Source: Zavarzinella formosa DSM 19928 (lineage in GTDB: Bacteria; Planctomycetota; Planctomycetia; Gemmatales; Gemmataceae). From it: a DNA stretch of 35,813 nt. This document shows positions 24,685-31,711 of the stretch, in pieces. The stretch lies in assembly GCF_000255705.1 (NCBI RefSeq), contig NZ_JH636447.1, positions 225,022-260,834 of the forward strand, given 5' to 3'. Both the position numbers and the translations under genes were made by a program. The stretch's first letter is position 1; the number at the start of each line of letters is the position of its first letter. The notes under the pieces are model-generated. The model saw nothing but the letters and a program-made list of their open reading frames with translations, was not told the DNA's origin and made no database searches.

Positions 24685-24916
24685 CATGACCGATTGATCG
24701 GTTTTCGCCCCAAGGGGGCGCTCGAAAATAGCCAGGGGCGGTCGCCGCCCCTGGAGACCCGCCGTTGAATAGGTTTCTGCCCCAAGGGGGCAATACTTGT
24801 CTGGTTGTGCCGCCCCCTTGGGGCGGATTTCTTTGGCCATCGTTGTCCAGGGGCGGCGGCCGCCCCTGGCTATTTTCGAGCGCCCCCTTGGGGCGAAAAC
24901 CGATCAATCGGCCATG
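24685..24916. repeat. Nested 57-bp inverted repeat with inner hairpins
   Basis: Outer arms 24685-24741 and 24860-24916 are inverted copies with one mismatch in 57 bases. Inside are an arm-internal palindrome (CGCCCCAAGGGGGCG), a GC-rich hairpin at 24847-24869 (CCAGGGGCGG joined to CCGCCCCTGG), and a pair of CCCAAGGGGGC / GCCCCCTTGGG units at 24781-24831 again in opposite orientation. The element fills most of the 353-base gap between the ECF sigma start and the CorA stop, upstream of the sigma gene. It may influence sigma expression, or simply sit there; no gene is visible in the gap. Confidence 0.85.
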
Positions 24917-24956
24917 CCACAGAGATTTGCCAAACCCTCTGGCTCAAAGCCTTTCT

Positions 24957-25970
24957 TCACAACCACTTCTTCCAGTAAAACAGGCCGACGAATCCCACGG
25001 CCAGCGCGGCCATCATGCCGAGGGCCATTGGGTAGCCCCATTCCCATTCCAGTTCCGGCATGTGCTTGAAGTTCATCCCGTAGATGCCGCTGACGAGCGA
25101 CATCGGCAGGATCACCGTGGATACCATCGCCATCGCCTTCATGATGCCGTTGAGCTTGTTGGAGACGGCGGCGAGATGCGTTTGCATCAGGTCGCTCACC
25201 ATTTCGCGGGCGCCTTCCGTCAGTTCCGCGTAGCGAACCAAGTGATCGTAGACGTTCCGGTAATAGGCCATTTCCCGGTCGTCCACGAGTTCAAATTCAC
25301 CGCGAATCAGTCGGGCCAGCACTTCGCGTTCGAGAATCAGCGTCTTGCGGAACATCACTAATCGGCGTTTCAACCGGATCAGTTCCGACAGCACATGAGC
25401 CGAGGGTTGATCGAACAATTCTGTTTCAATCTCATCGAGTCGCTCAACCAATCGGTCGATTTCCGGGGCATAGTCGTCCACCATGCCGTCGAGGATCAGG
25501 TGGAACAGATAGTCCGGGCCTCGCTGGGCCTGCTGGGCGTGCCGGTCCAGAAACTCGCGGACCCGTTTGACGGAAGCCAGCGGCCGGTAATGATGCGTGA
25601 CCAGCAAATGCCGGTTAAGGACGGCGCTCAGTTGCGTTCCCCCGGCCGTGATTTCCGAGAGCGGTTCGTCCGGGGCCTGCGGTTCGCCGAGGGGGTTGAC
25701 GATCACAAACAGATAGTCGGCAAATTCCTCCACTTTGGGAAAATGCAGCCCGTCGCCCGGTTCCCGCCGGGGTTTGGTGATGTCCTCCACCGTCAGCGGG
25801 TGAAGAGCCAGAACGTGTTCGAGAATCCGGGCGTCTTCCTCGGGCGTGGGGGATTCAAGGTCGATCCACCAGATTTCGCCCTCCGGGATGCCGCAGCGGT
25901 CCGGGAGGTCCGGGCTGTTTGTCCACTGCCCGGCGTTTGCGGAGGAATTCCAACGATAAAGCGTGATCAT
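24957..25970 (-). CDS. corA: CorA-type divalent cation transporter
   Basis: A CorA family Mg2+ (or Co2+/Ni2+) channel of 337 residues. The long cytoplasmic N-terminal part has the usual W-W-I-D-L-E-S-P-T-P-E-E, HPLTVEDI and Y-L-F-V-I-V-N-P features, then a helical stalk (EIDRLVERLDEIETELFD; LIRLKRRLVMFRKTLILERE). Two C-terminal transmembrane helices follow; the first ends in the signature Y-G-M-N-F, and the chain closes with basic K-K-W-L. The start at 25970 gives a normal CorA start (MITLYRW) and leaves 100 bases to the divergent sigma gene; the frame stays open to an ATG at 26084, which would overlap that gene. No clear ribosome site is seen at 25970, so the start is moderately sure. Confidence 0.88.
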   Translation of the reverse strand: MITLYRWNSSANAGQWTNSPDLPDRCGIPEGEIWWIDLESPTPEEDARILEHVLALHPLTVEDITKPRREPGDGLHFPKVEEFADYLFVIVNPLGEPQAPDEPLSEITAGGTQLSAVLNRHLLVTHHYRPLASVKRVREFLDRHAQQAQRGPDYLFHLILDGMVDDYAPEIDRLVERLDEIETELFDQPSAHVLSELIRLKRRLVMFRKTLILEREVLARLIRGEFELVDDREMAYYRNVYDHLVRYAELTEGAREMVSDLMQTHLAAVSNKLNGIMKAMAMVSTVILPMSLVSGIYGMNFKHMPELEWEWGYPMALGMMAALAVGFVGLFYWKKWL

Positions 25971-26070
25971 TTTTTTAAGTTCGGACTCGCATTCAGCCGT
26001 CGGCTTCGGGTAGAATGCGCGAATAAGTTTGCGGCCGAACCGTCTGCTTTCATGGAGTGTAGGCGACATC

Positions 26071-26649
26071 ATGCCTTCCGTCACGGGTTCGACGACCAGC
26101 GACAGCGACGACGTTCTTCTGGCCCGCCACCAGAACGGAGACGACGCTGCATTGAATGTGCTGTTCCTGCGTTATCGGGAATCAGCCTATCGTGTCGCCT
26201 ATCGGCTTCTGAGCCATCCGGAGGACGCGCTCGACGCGGTTCAGGATGGCTTTGTGAAGGCGATGCTTCATCTGGGCCGGTTTGAGCATCGGTCCTCGTT
26301 CAAGACGTGGCTGATGCGCGTGGTCAGCAACGCCGCCCTCGACTTCGGCCGGGCGCGGCGGCGCCGGGACCAATTGAAAGTGGCGGCCTGCGGACAAGTC
26401 GCCCCGGAACCGCCGGGGCATGAGCCGCAGGTTTTGCTGGAAGGAACGGAACTCCGCGAACGCCTGGACGAAGCCTTGGGCCAGTTGCCCGAGCAACAAC
26501 GCCGGACGTTTGTTCTTCACATGGACGGGGGATTGAGCTACCGCGAGGTGGCCGAGGCGCTGGAAATTTCGCTGGGGACGGTGATGAGCCGGTTGTTTTA
26601 CGCCCGGCAAAAGCTCAAAACCTTGTTGGCGGACCGAGTACCCTCATGA
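26071..26649 (+). CDS. ECF sigma factor (RpoE-like)
   Basis: A 192-residue ECF sigma factor. Region 2 lies at about 15-90 (RYRESAYRVAYRLLSHPEDA, D-A-V-Q-D-G-F-V-K-A, SSFKTWLMRVVSNAALDFGR). Region 4 lies at about 130-185 (LDEALGQLPEQQRRTFVLHM, then SYREVAEALEISLGTVMSRL, then FYARQKLKTLL). The start at 26071 is chosen at the point where the acidic leader and domain begin; an in-frame ATG at 26029 is possible. It overlaps the anti-sigma gene by ATGA. Unlike the other ECF factor in this window, it belongs to the RpoE/SigW type with a short single-pass anti-sigma. The inducing signal is unknown. It is divergent from corA, so envelope or ion stress is a guess from position. Confidence 0.9.
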   Translation: MPSVTGSTTSDSDDVLLARHQNGDDAALNVLFLRYRESAYRVAYRLLSHPEDALDAVQDGFVKAMLHLGRFEHRSSFKTWLMRVVSNAALDFGRARRRRDQLKVAACGQVAPEPPGHEPQVLLEGTELRERLDEALGQLPEQQRRTFVLHMDGGLSYREVAEALEISLGTVMSRLFYARQKLKTLLADRVPS

Positions 26650-27275
26650 ACGGGCCTGCGGAAGACGATCTTTCACCGGAACTGCTCGCCGCGTATGTCG
26701 ATGGCGAACTTCCCCCGGAACTGGCCGAACGGGTGGCTCGCTGGCTGGCGACCAACCCGGAGGCATTGAGCATGGCCGACGACCAAGCCGCCCTGACCCC
26801 GCTCAATGAGGAGGTTCGGGAGGAACTGTTCGACATCCCGATGCCCAAGCCCGATCAATGGAACGCCTGCCTCGCCGGTATCCGGGGAGAACTGGCGTCG
26901 GCTCCGCGACGGCCTTGGAACATCAAGCCGTTTCTGGCGGGCTTCACCGTGGCCGCCGGTTTGCTGCTGACACTGCTGGCCGGCACGCGCGACCGGCATC
27001 ATCCGCTGGCGTTTGTGTTGCCCGTGGACGACGCGGACGATGAGATGATTGTGTTGGCGAACTCCGACGACATCGAAATCCTAAGTCTTCCGGAGGCGGC
27101 GGCCTCCTTGTTGGTTGTCGGCGATCATCCTTGGAATGAAGATTTGGTGCTGGCGAAGAGCCACGAATTGGAATTCATCGGCGTGGGAAGCGACGCGGAG
27201 GGGCGCTTCCCGGATGTGCCGACGGACCCGATGAAGCAAGATGCCCCGTTGTTATGGTCCCCGGCCCCTCCCTGA
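26646..27275 (+). CDS. Single-pass anti-sigma factor
   Basis: A 209-residue protein coupled to the sigma gene by an ATGA overlap. The N-terminal cytoplasmic part (ELLAAYVDGELPPELAERVA at about 12-31) is typical of anti-sigma domains that clasp ECF factors, but no His/Cys zinc motif is seen, so it is of the zinc-free kind. One transmembrane helix follows near residues 98-114 (FLAGFTVAAGLLLTLLA). The rest (about 115-209) is acidic and exposed outside, with D-D-A-D-D-E-M and no recognised sensor domain. It probably holds the sigma factor inactive at the membrane; release by regulated proteolysis is inference from the RseA/RskA type of system. Confidence 0.82.
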   Translation: MNGPAEDDLSPELLAAYVDGELPPELAERVARWLATNPEALSMADDQAALTPLNEEVREELFDIPMPKPDQWNACLAGIRGELASAPRRPWNIKPFLAGFTVAAGLLLTLLAGTRDRHHPLAFVLPVDDADDEMIVLANSDDIEILSLPEAAASLLVVGDHPWNEDLVLAKSHELEFIGVGSDAEGRFPDVPTDPMKQDAPLLWSPAPP

Positions 27276-27286
27276 AATGCTCTCCC

Positions 27287-27796
27287 ATGAATCGCCGCCT
27301 CTTCCTGCGATTTGGCCTCTGTTGGGCAGCCTTCGCGACCGCCAGCCCGGCCGCTTTGCGGGCCGACGAAACCGTGAAGGTAACGGTGATCGCCATTCTG
27401 GCCAGCGACAAACACAAAGAAGTGGACAAGCGCCTGACGGCTTTTGCCGAGGAAGTGCAGAAGAAAAACCCGAGCCTGACCGGGTTTAAGTTCGCTTATA
27501 CCACCACGGACAAACTGACCCTCGGCGTCACCAAAACCTTCCCGCTGGTTGAGAACGAAACCGTCGAGGTGACCGCCAATCTCTCAAAGATTGACGAGGG
27601 GAAGATCACCATCACGCTCAAGCCGCCAAAAATCGGCCAGATCACCTACAACTGCGTGTGCGAACGCTATTTCTCAATGGCCACCCAGCACTTCACCAAG
27701 GACAAGGAACAATTGTTCATCGCGGTGACGGGCAAGCCATGCCCCGGACCGGAGAAAGAGAAAGAAAAACCCAAGGAACCGGCCAAATCCAAGTGA
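27287..27796 (+). CDS. Secreted protein of unknown function
   Basis: A 169-residue protein with a signal peptide (MNRRLFLRFGLCWAAFATAS, cleavage near LRA at residues 24-26). It starts 11 bases after the anti-sigma stop, so it is probably part of the sigma operon. The mature part has alternating strands (KVTVIAILASDKHKEVDKRL; VEVTANLSKIDEGKITITLK), a Y-N-C-V-C-E-R pair of cysteines, and a Pro/Glu/Lys-rich tail (PGPEKEKEKPKEPAKSK). The regular beta pattern suggests a small beta-sandwich. I do not recognise a family. It could be a product or a signal partner of the sigma system; this is inferred only from its position. No clear ribosome site precedes the ATG. Confidence 0.7.
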   Translation: MNRRLFLRFGLCWAAFATASPAALRADETVKVTVIAILASDKHKEVDKRLTAFAEEVQKKNPSLTGFKFAYTTTDKLTLGVTKTFPLVENETVEVTANLSKIDEGKITITLKPPKIGQITYNCVCERYFSMATQHFTKDKEQLFIAVTGKPCPGPEKEKEKPKEPAKSK

Positions 27797-27849
27797 CGTT
27801 CGCTTCTTGACTCCGATTTTGGGCTTTCGCCATTTTTATCCATTTTGTG

Positions 27850-27858
27850 TGGTATAAT
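27850..27858 (+). promoter_or_regulatory. Extended -10 promoter candidate
   Basis: TG-G-TATAAT at 27850-27858 is a perfect extended -10 box in a GC-rich genome; the surrounding 27810-27860 is AT-rich. No convincing -35 box lies 17 bases upstream. It would give a leader of about 230 bases before the gene at 28094, in which I see no other signal. Confidence 0.45.
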
Positions 27859-28093
27859 CACTTCAGACGTTGCATTCGGCCTTGACAGTCGGAAAACTCA
27901 GGCGTCGCATGTAAATTTTTCACCACTCTCATTCGTCCGTTGCTTGACTATGCCGCTTGCGCGGTTACCCTTGAAACGAGTCTACGCAACGAATCTGTTT
28001 TTCCGGTCGCGCTTGTGGCTCCGGGGACAAAGAAATCAGGTTCGTTTTTGTGCCGATGGCCGAGCCTCGACATCCCTTGTGACAGGCGATCTG

Positions 28094-28486
28094 ATGACGA
28101 CTGACGAAACCACCCCCGAAGAAACCGCCGACGAAGCCAAGGTGTCGGCCGCCGCCGCCGCCAATGAACGCCGGAAGCGGAACATCCCCGTGGCCGTGGA
28201 CCGCCGTCGTCAGAACGCGGCCGAGAAGCGCCGCACCAGCGAACGCCGCCGTCTCATTGATCCGACGACCTGCGAACGCGATTACTCGGACGACGAAACC
28301 CTCTTCATGAAGGCGATGGAACGCTACAAGCGGGAAAACCGCCGTCCCTTCCCGACATGGAGCGAAGTGTTGGAAGTGTTGATCTCCCTGGGCTACCGCA
28401 AGGTGGCCGACGAGGAGGATCTTCCCGGCGCCAAGAAAGATGCCGCCGTCAAGGACGCCGCCAAGGATGCCGCCGCGAAAAGCTGA
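28094..28486 (+). CDS. Small charged protein, conserved in planctomycetes
   Basis: A 130-residue soluble protein. Its N-terminal third is acidic and Ala-rich, the middle is very basic ([17 protein letters not shown]), and the conserved-looking core is [20 protein letters not shown] followed by [20 protein letters not shown]. The tail is Lys/Ala-rich repeats ([16 protein letters not shown]). I recall similar small proteins in other planctomycetes with no known role. The basic and helical nature would suit nucleic-acid or ribosome binding, which is inference. The start at 28094 follows AGGCG about 9 bases upstream; the frame stays open to 27845 but lacks support there. Confidence 0.75.
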   Translation: MTTDETTPEETADEAKVSAAAAANERRKRNIPVAVDRRRQNAAEKRRTSERRRLIDPTTCERDYSDDETLFMKAMERYKRENRRPFPTWSEVLEVLISLGYRKVADEEDLPGAKKDAAVKDAAKDAAAKS

Positions 28487-28495
28487 GCGGCCGGT

Positions 28496-28798
28496 TCATC
28501 GGGGCGATCTCAATTCCCGTTCAAGGTCTTCGGCTGTTTCAATAAACTCGTCTCCCCGCCGGATCTGTTCCAGACAGGCGGGGTCAATGTCCAAATCCCT
28601 GAAGCCCGTGGGCCGTCCCCGGACGGACCCCGTCTTGGCGACCGTTCGCCGGGCCACCACCCACGAACAATCGTAAGAGTTCCCCTGCCCGGCCATCAAC
28701 CTCCGAACCGGCCGACCGACGACTTCGGCCACGGCCCCATAAGTGGCCCGCCGCTGCCGGGCGGCCAGTTCGGCGATCACATCCTCAATTTTGCGCAT
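28496..28798 (-). CDS. Small protein resembling the alkyltransferase DNA-binding domain
   Basis: A 100-residue protein. Residues 1-55 (IEDVIAELAARQRRATYGAV, then A-E-V-V-G-R-P-V-R-R-L-M-A-G) look like the winged helix of O6-alkylguanine-DNA alkyltransferases and alkyltransferase-like proteins (A-T-Y-G-x-V-A-x-x-V-G). The P-C-H-R site of active alkyltransferases is absent; the matching place has S-Y-D-C-S-W-V-V-A, with a single Cys in a different setting. R-P-T-G-F resembles the usual G-G-Y-x-x-G-L step. The likely role is binding damaged or alkylated DNA without repair, or a distinct activity; this is uncertain. GGAGG lies 10 bases before the ATG. It converges with the 28094 gene with a 9-base gap. 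Confidence 0.65.
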   Translation of the reverse strand: MRKIEDVIAELAARQRRATYGAVAEVVGRPVRRLMAGQGNSYDCSWVVARRTVAKTGSVRGRPTGFRDLDIDPACLEQIRRGDEFIETAEDLERELRSPR

Positions 28799-28839
28799 CT
28801 TGATTGGCCTCCGATGATGGCTCCGTGAATGGCTGGCTT

Positions 28840-28989
28840 AATGCAAATTCAACCAGCATTTTCAAGTGATTTCAAGAGCCCCACTGCGTCAGCGGTGGGG
28901 GTGGCTGTCACACACAAGATGCGACCCCCACCGCTGACGCAGTGGGGCTCTTGAAATCACTTGAAAATGCTGTTGTTTGATTGCGCATT
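28840..28989. repeat. Palindromic element, GCGTNAGC family, copy 4 with outer ends
   Basis: Perfect 48-base arms at 28855-28902 and 28924-28971 around a 21-base loop; the variable pair is CA/TG. The perfect match extends beyond the family core into AGCATTTTCAAGTGATTTC, and imperfectly further to AATGCAAATTCAA (28840-28852) and its inverted partner ending at 28989. The left flank resembles that of copy 3. It lies in the 474-base gap between the divergent small gene (28798) and the histidine kinase. In the rest of that gap (28990-29272) I see no gene or clear promoter. Confidence 0.85.
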
Positions 28990-29272
28990 GGTCAATGCGA
29001 TTCGGTATGACCGGCTTGGACGAAGGCGCCATCGGTTGACGATTGTCTTTATATTTTGCTCGCAAAATTTCCATCCCATCAAAATACCCGCCGACAGTTG
29101 ACGGCGATCATTCGCCAAGAGGACAAAAATCAGACCGGCGCGATAATCCATTCTCAAATCAGCCTGACCCTCTGAGTTTCGGGTGTCTTTCATGGTGATT
29201 CGGGCATTACATTTCGGCATTATCCGTCCACACAACGGTTCCCTCCCACCGGTTTAATGGAATCGCCTGGGC

Positions 29273-31411
29273 ATGCCATCAACCCGCACGTATTCGTTTT
29301 GTCTCACCCGGCCGGCATGGATGGCCGCGCTGTGGCTGTTGCTGGCTCATCCGCCGCTCCGGGCCTCGGATGTCGCCCCGGAGGCCTCTTGGGCCGATCG
29401 GCGCGACCCGGAAGACCTCGTCGTCATGGCGTTGTTGTCGGTCACCCTGATGGTCGTCGTGTTTCTGCGGCGGCAGCTCCTCCGGCGAAACGCCTCTCTC
29501 AAGGCCGAGCTGCAAGAACGCGCCAAACTTGAAACCCAACTGACGGAATTGGTCGAATCGGCCAGCGATGTGATCTTCACCCTAGACGAAGACGGCAAGA
29601 TCCTCTCGTTCAACAAGGCCGGTGAACAAGTCACCGGCTATCAACGCGATCAATTGATCGGCGACCGCTTTGACGTGCTGTACGCCCCGGCCTCTCCGGT
29701 GGCTGACTTCGGGCAATTGAAACTCCAGCCCGCTCGTTTCGAGATGCTGGTTCGCATCCCCTGCGGATCGTCCCACATTTGGGAAGTCAGCTCGCGCCCG
29801 ACCATCCGACCGGACAACCAACTGGTGATCCACTGCATCGCCCGTGATGTGACCGACCGGAAAAAAGCCGACGACGAGCTTCGGAGGCTTTATTTTCTTC
29901 AATCGCAACAGCTTGAGAATTCGCCGCTGGCCTTCATTGAATGGGACGAGCAGTTCCATGTCATCCGGTGGTCCCGCACGGCCGAGACCATCTTTGGCTG
30001 GACGGCCGCCGAGGCGACCGGCAAAACATTTCACGAACTGGAACTGGTGTATTCCGACGACACGGCCGAGGTGGACGAACTGAGTTGCGCCCTGCGGGAC
30101 GGAACCCGGCGGAATTCGCACAGTTCCAACCGAAACGTGACCAAGGACCGCCGGGTGATCCATGTGGAATGGTACAACTCCACCTTGTTGGACGACACTG
30201 GCCGGCTGGTCTCGATGATGTCGCTGGCCCAGGACGTGACCGCCCGCGTGGCGGAAGAGACGAGCCGCCGCCTGTGGGAGGACCAAGCCCGGCAATCGCA
30301 GAAGATGGAGGCTGTCGGCCGGCTGGCCGGCGGCGTCGCCCACGATTTCAACAACCTGCTCACGGTCATCAATGGCTGTTCCGAGCTTCTGCTGCGGGAA
30401 ATCCGGCCGGATGACAGCATGCACGAACTGGCGGCCGAAATTCGCTCGGCCGGCGAGCAGGCCGCCGGGCTGACGCGGCAACTGCTGGGGTTTGCCCGCC
30501 GGGAAATCACCAATCCCACCCCCTTGGAAGTCAACGCCATCGTCCGGGACGTGGAGAAGATGCTTCGACGGCTGATCGGCGAACACATCGACTTGGTGAC
30601 CGATCTCGACCCGGACGCGGGCCGCATCAAAGCCGACCACGGCCATATGATCCAGCTTCTGATGAATCTGGCCGTGAACGCCCGCGACGCCATGCCGCTC
30701 GGCGGCCGGCTGACGGTGCGAACGCGGAACGAGGGACAGTTCCAATTGCTGGAGGTCGAGGACACCGGCGTCGGCATGGACGCGGAAACCAAGCTCCGGA
30801 TCTTCGAGCCGTTTTTCACGACCAAGCCCGTCGGACAGGCGACGGGCATCGGCCTCGCGACCGTTCACAGCATCGTGGAACGGGCGGGCGGAACCATCGA
30901 GGCCGACAGCGTCGTGGGATCGGGAACAACCTTCCGCATCCTGCTGCCCACCTGCGCGGACCGTTCCCCGGCCAAGCCCACCGGCTTTTCCCGGCGGCCG
31001 GACATTCGGGCGCGAGAAACCATTCTGCTGGTCGAGGACGAGGACATGGTCCGCTCGCTGGCCACGCGGATTCTGGAGGGCAAAGGCTACCGGGTGTTCG
31101 CGGCGCCATGCCCGGCCGACGCCATTGATTTGCACAGCCGCGTGCCCGGCCAGGTTGACATGCTCCTCTCGGACGTGGTGATGCCCGGCATGGGGGGCCG
31201 CGAACTGGCCGACAAACTCCGGGACATCCAGCCGGATCTGAGAGTGCTGTTCATGTCCGGCTATACCTCGGACGAGGTGTTGCGGCAGGGCATCCGGGAG
31301 GACATGGTTCACTTCGTTCAAAAACCGTTCACCCCCGACGGCCTGCTCCGCAAAATTCGCCAGGTGCTGACCACCCCGCTGGGGGAGCCAAGACTCGTTT
31401 GCGCGGAGTAA
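29273..31411 (+). CDS. Hybrid sensor histidine kinase (PAS-PAS-HisKA-HATPase-REC)
   Basis: A 712-residue membrane-bound hybrid kinase. Residues 15-30 look like a signal segment and 49-65 a transmembrane helix, so the sensing part is mainly cytoplasmic. Two PAS domains follow (about 90-197, with E-S-A-S-D-V-I-F-T-L-D, and 210-325, with A-F-I-E-W-D). The dimerisation domain has the phosphorylated His357 in G-G-V-A-H-D-F-N-N-L-L. The ATPase has the N box N-L-A-V-N-A-R-D-A-M-P, D-T-G-V-G-M-D and T-G-I-G-L-A-T-V. The receiver domain (582-703) has acidic D589/E590, the phosphoacceptor Asp634 in L-S-D-V-V-M-P and Lys684 in Q-K-P-F-T. It lacks an output domain, so phosphotransfer to another partner or self-control is likely. 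No response regulator gene is nearby. The start lacks a good ribosome site. Confidence 0.92.
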   Translation: MPSTRTYSFCLTRPAWMAALWLLLAHPPLRASDVAPEASWADRRDPEDLVVMALLSVTLMVVVFLRRQLLRRNASLKAELQERAKLETQLTELVESASDVIFTLDEDGKILSFNKAGEQVTGYQRDQLIGDRFDVLYAPASPVADFGQLKLQPARFEMLVRIPCGSSHIWEVSSRPTIRPDNQLVIHCIARDVTDRKKADDELRRLYFLQSQQLENSPLAFIEWDEQFHVIRWSRTAETIFGWTAAEATGKTFHELELVYSDDTAEVDELSCALRDGTRRNSHSSNRNVTKDRRVIHVEWYNSTLLDDTGRLVSMMSLAQDVTARVAEETSRRLWEDQARQSQKMEAVGRLAGGVAHDFNNLLTVINGCSELLLREIRPDDSMHELAAEIRSAGEQAAGLTRQLLGFARREITNPTPLEVNAIVRDVEKMLRRLIGEHIDLVTDLDPDAGRIKADHGHMIQLLMNLAVNARDAMPLGGRLTVRTRNEGQFQLLEVEDTGVGMDAETKLRIFEPFFTTKPVGQATGIGLATVHSIVERAGGTIEADSVVGSGTTFRILLPTCADRSPAKPTGFSRRPDIRARETILLVEDEDMVRSLATRILEGKGYRVFAAPCPADAIDLHSRVPGQVDMLLSDVVMPGMGGRELADKLRDIQPDLRVLFMSGYTSDEVLRQGIREDMVHFVQKPFTPDGLLRKIRQVLTTPLGEPRLVCAE

Positions 31412-31711
31412 AACCCCGAACCTCCTCGCGCCGGTGGTTGTCTTTCGGCAAAACACCAATTGCATGGCAAGCAAGCGATGAAAGAACATCATCTGGAACG
31501 GTCGTTTGGGGAAACATCCTTCGGACAAACAGACGTCCCGCGCAAAATCGGCCATCATTCGCTGGCCCGCGCCCAAGAAAGCGACGATTCCCACTCGTCG
31601 GGCCGTTCTGACCGCCGATCTTGGAAACGCCGCCGAAAGACCAAATGGCGGACGAAGTGAACGAACCGGCCGGGTGAAATCTTGGCGGGCGGGACTGTGT
31701 CCCGTCTGCAA
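31412..31711. other. 300-base gap between convergent genes
   Basis: It lies between the histidine kinase and WD40 genes, which converge. I see no supported gene. The only structure is a short palindrome, CGGGAC-TGT-GTCCCG at 31690-31704, just past the WD40 stop; it has no T-run, so a terminator role is only possible. Confidence 0.4.

Noticed and set aside
24957-26084. The longer start (26084) of CorA.
   Set aside because: It would overlap the divergent sigma gene start, and the CorA-like sequence begins at MITLYRW (25970).
8229-28989. Calling the palindromes intrinsic terminators.
   Set aside because: None is followed by a T-run and they occur within an operon and between divergent genes as well as at gene ends.
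8229-28989. A CRISPR array made by the repeated palindromes.
   Set aside because: Copies are kilobases apart with genes between them, there are no regular spacers and no cas genes.
29582-31711. A 709-codon minus-strand frame opposite the histidine kinase.
   Set aside because: All catalytic boxes of the kinase and receiver are on the plus strand; the antisense product has no signature.
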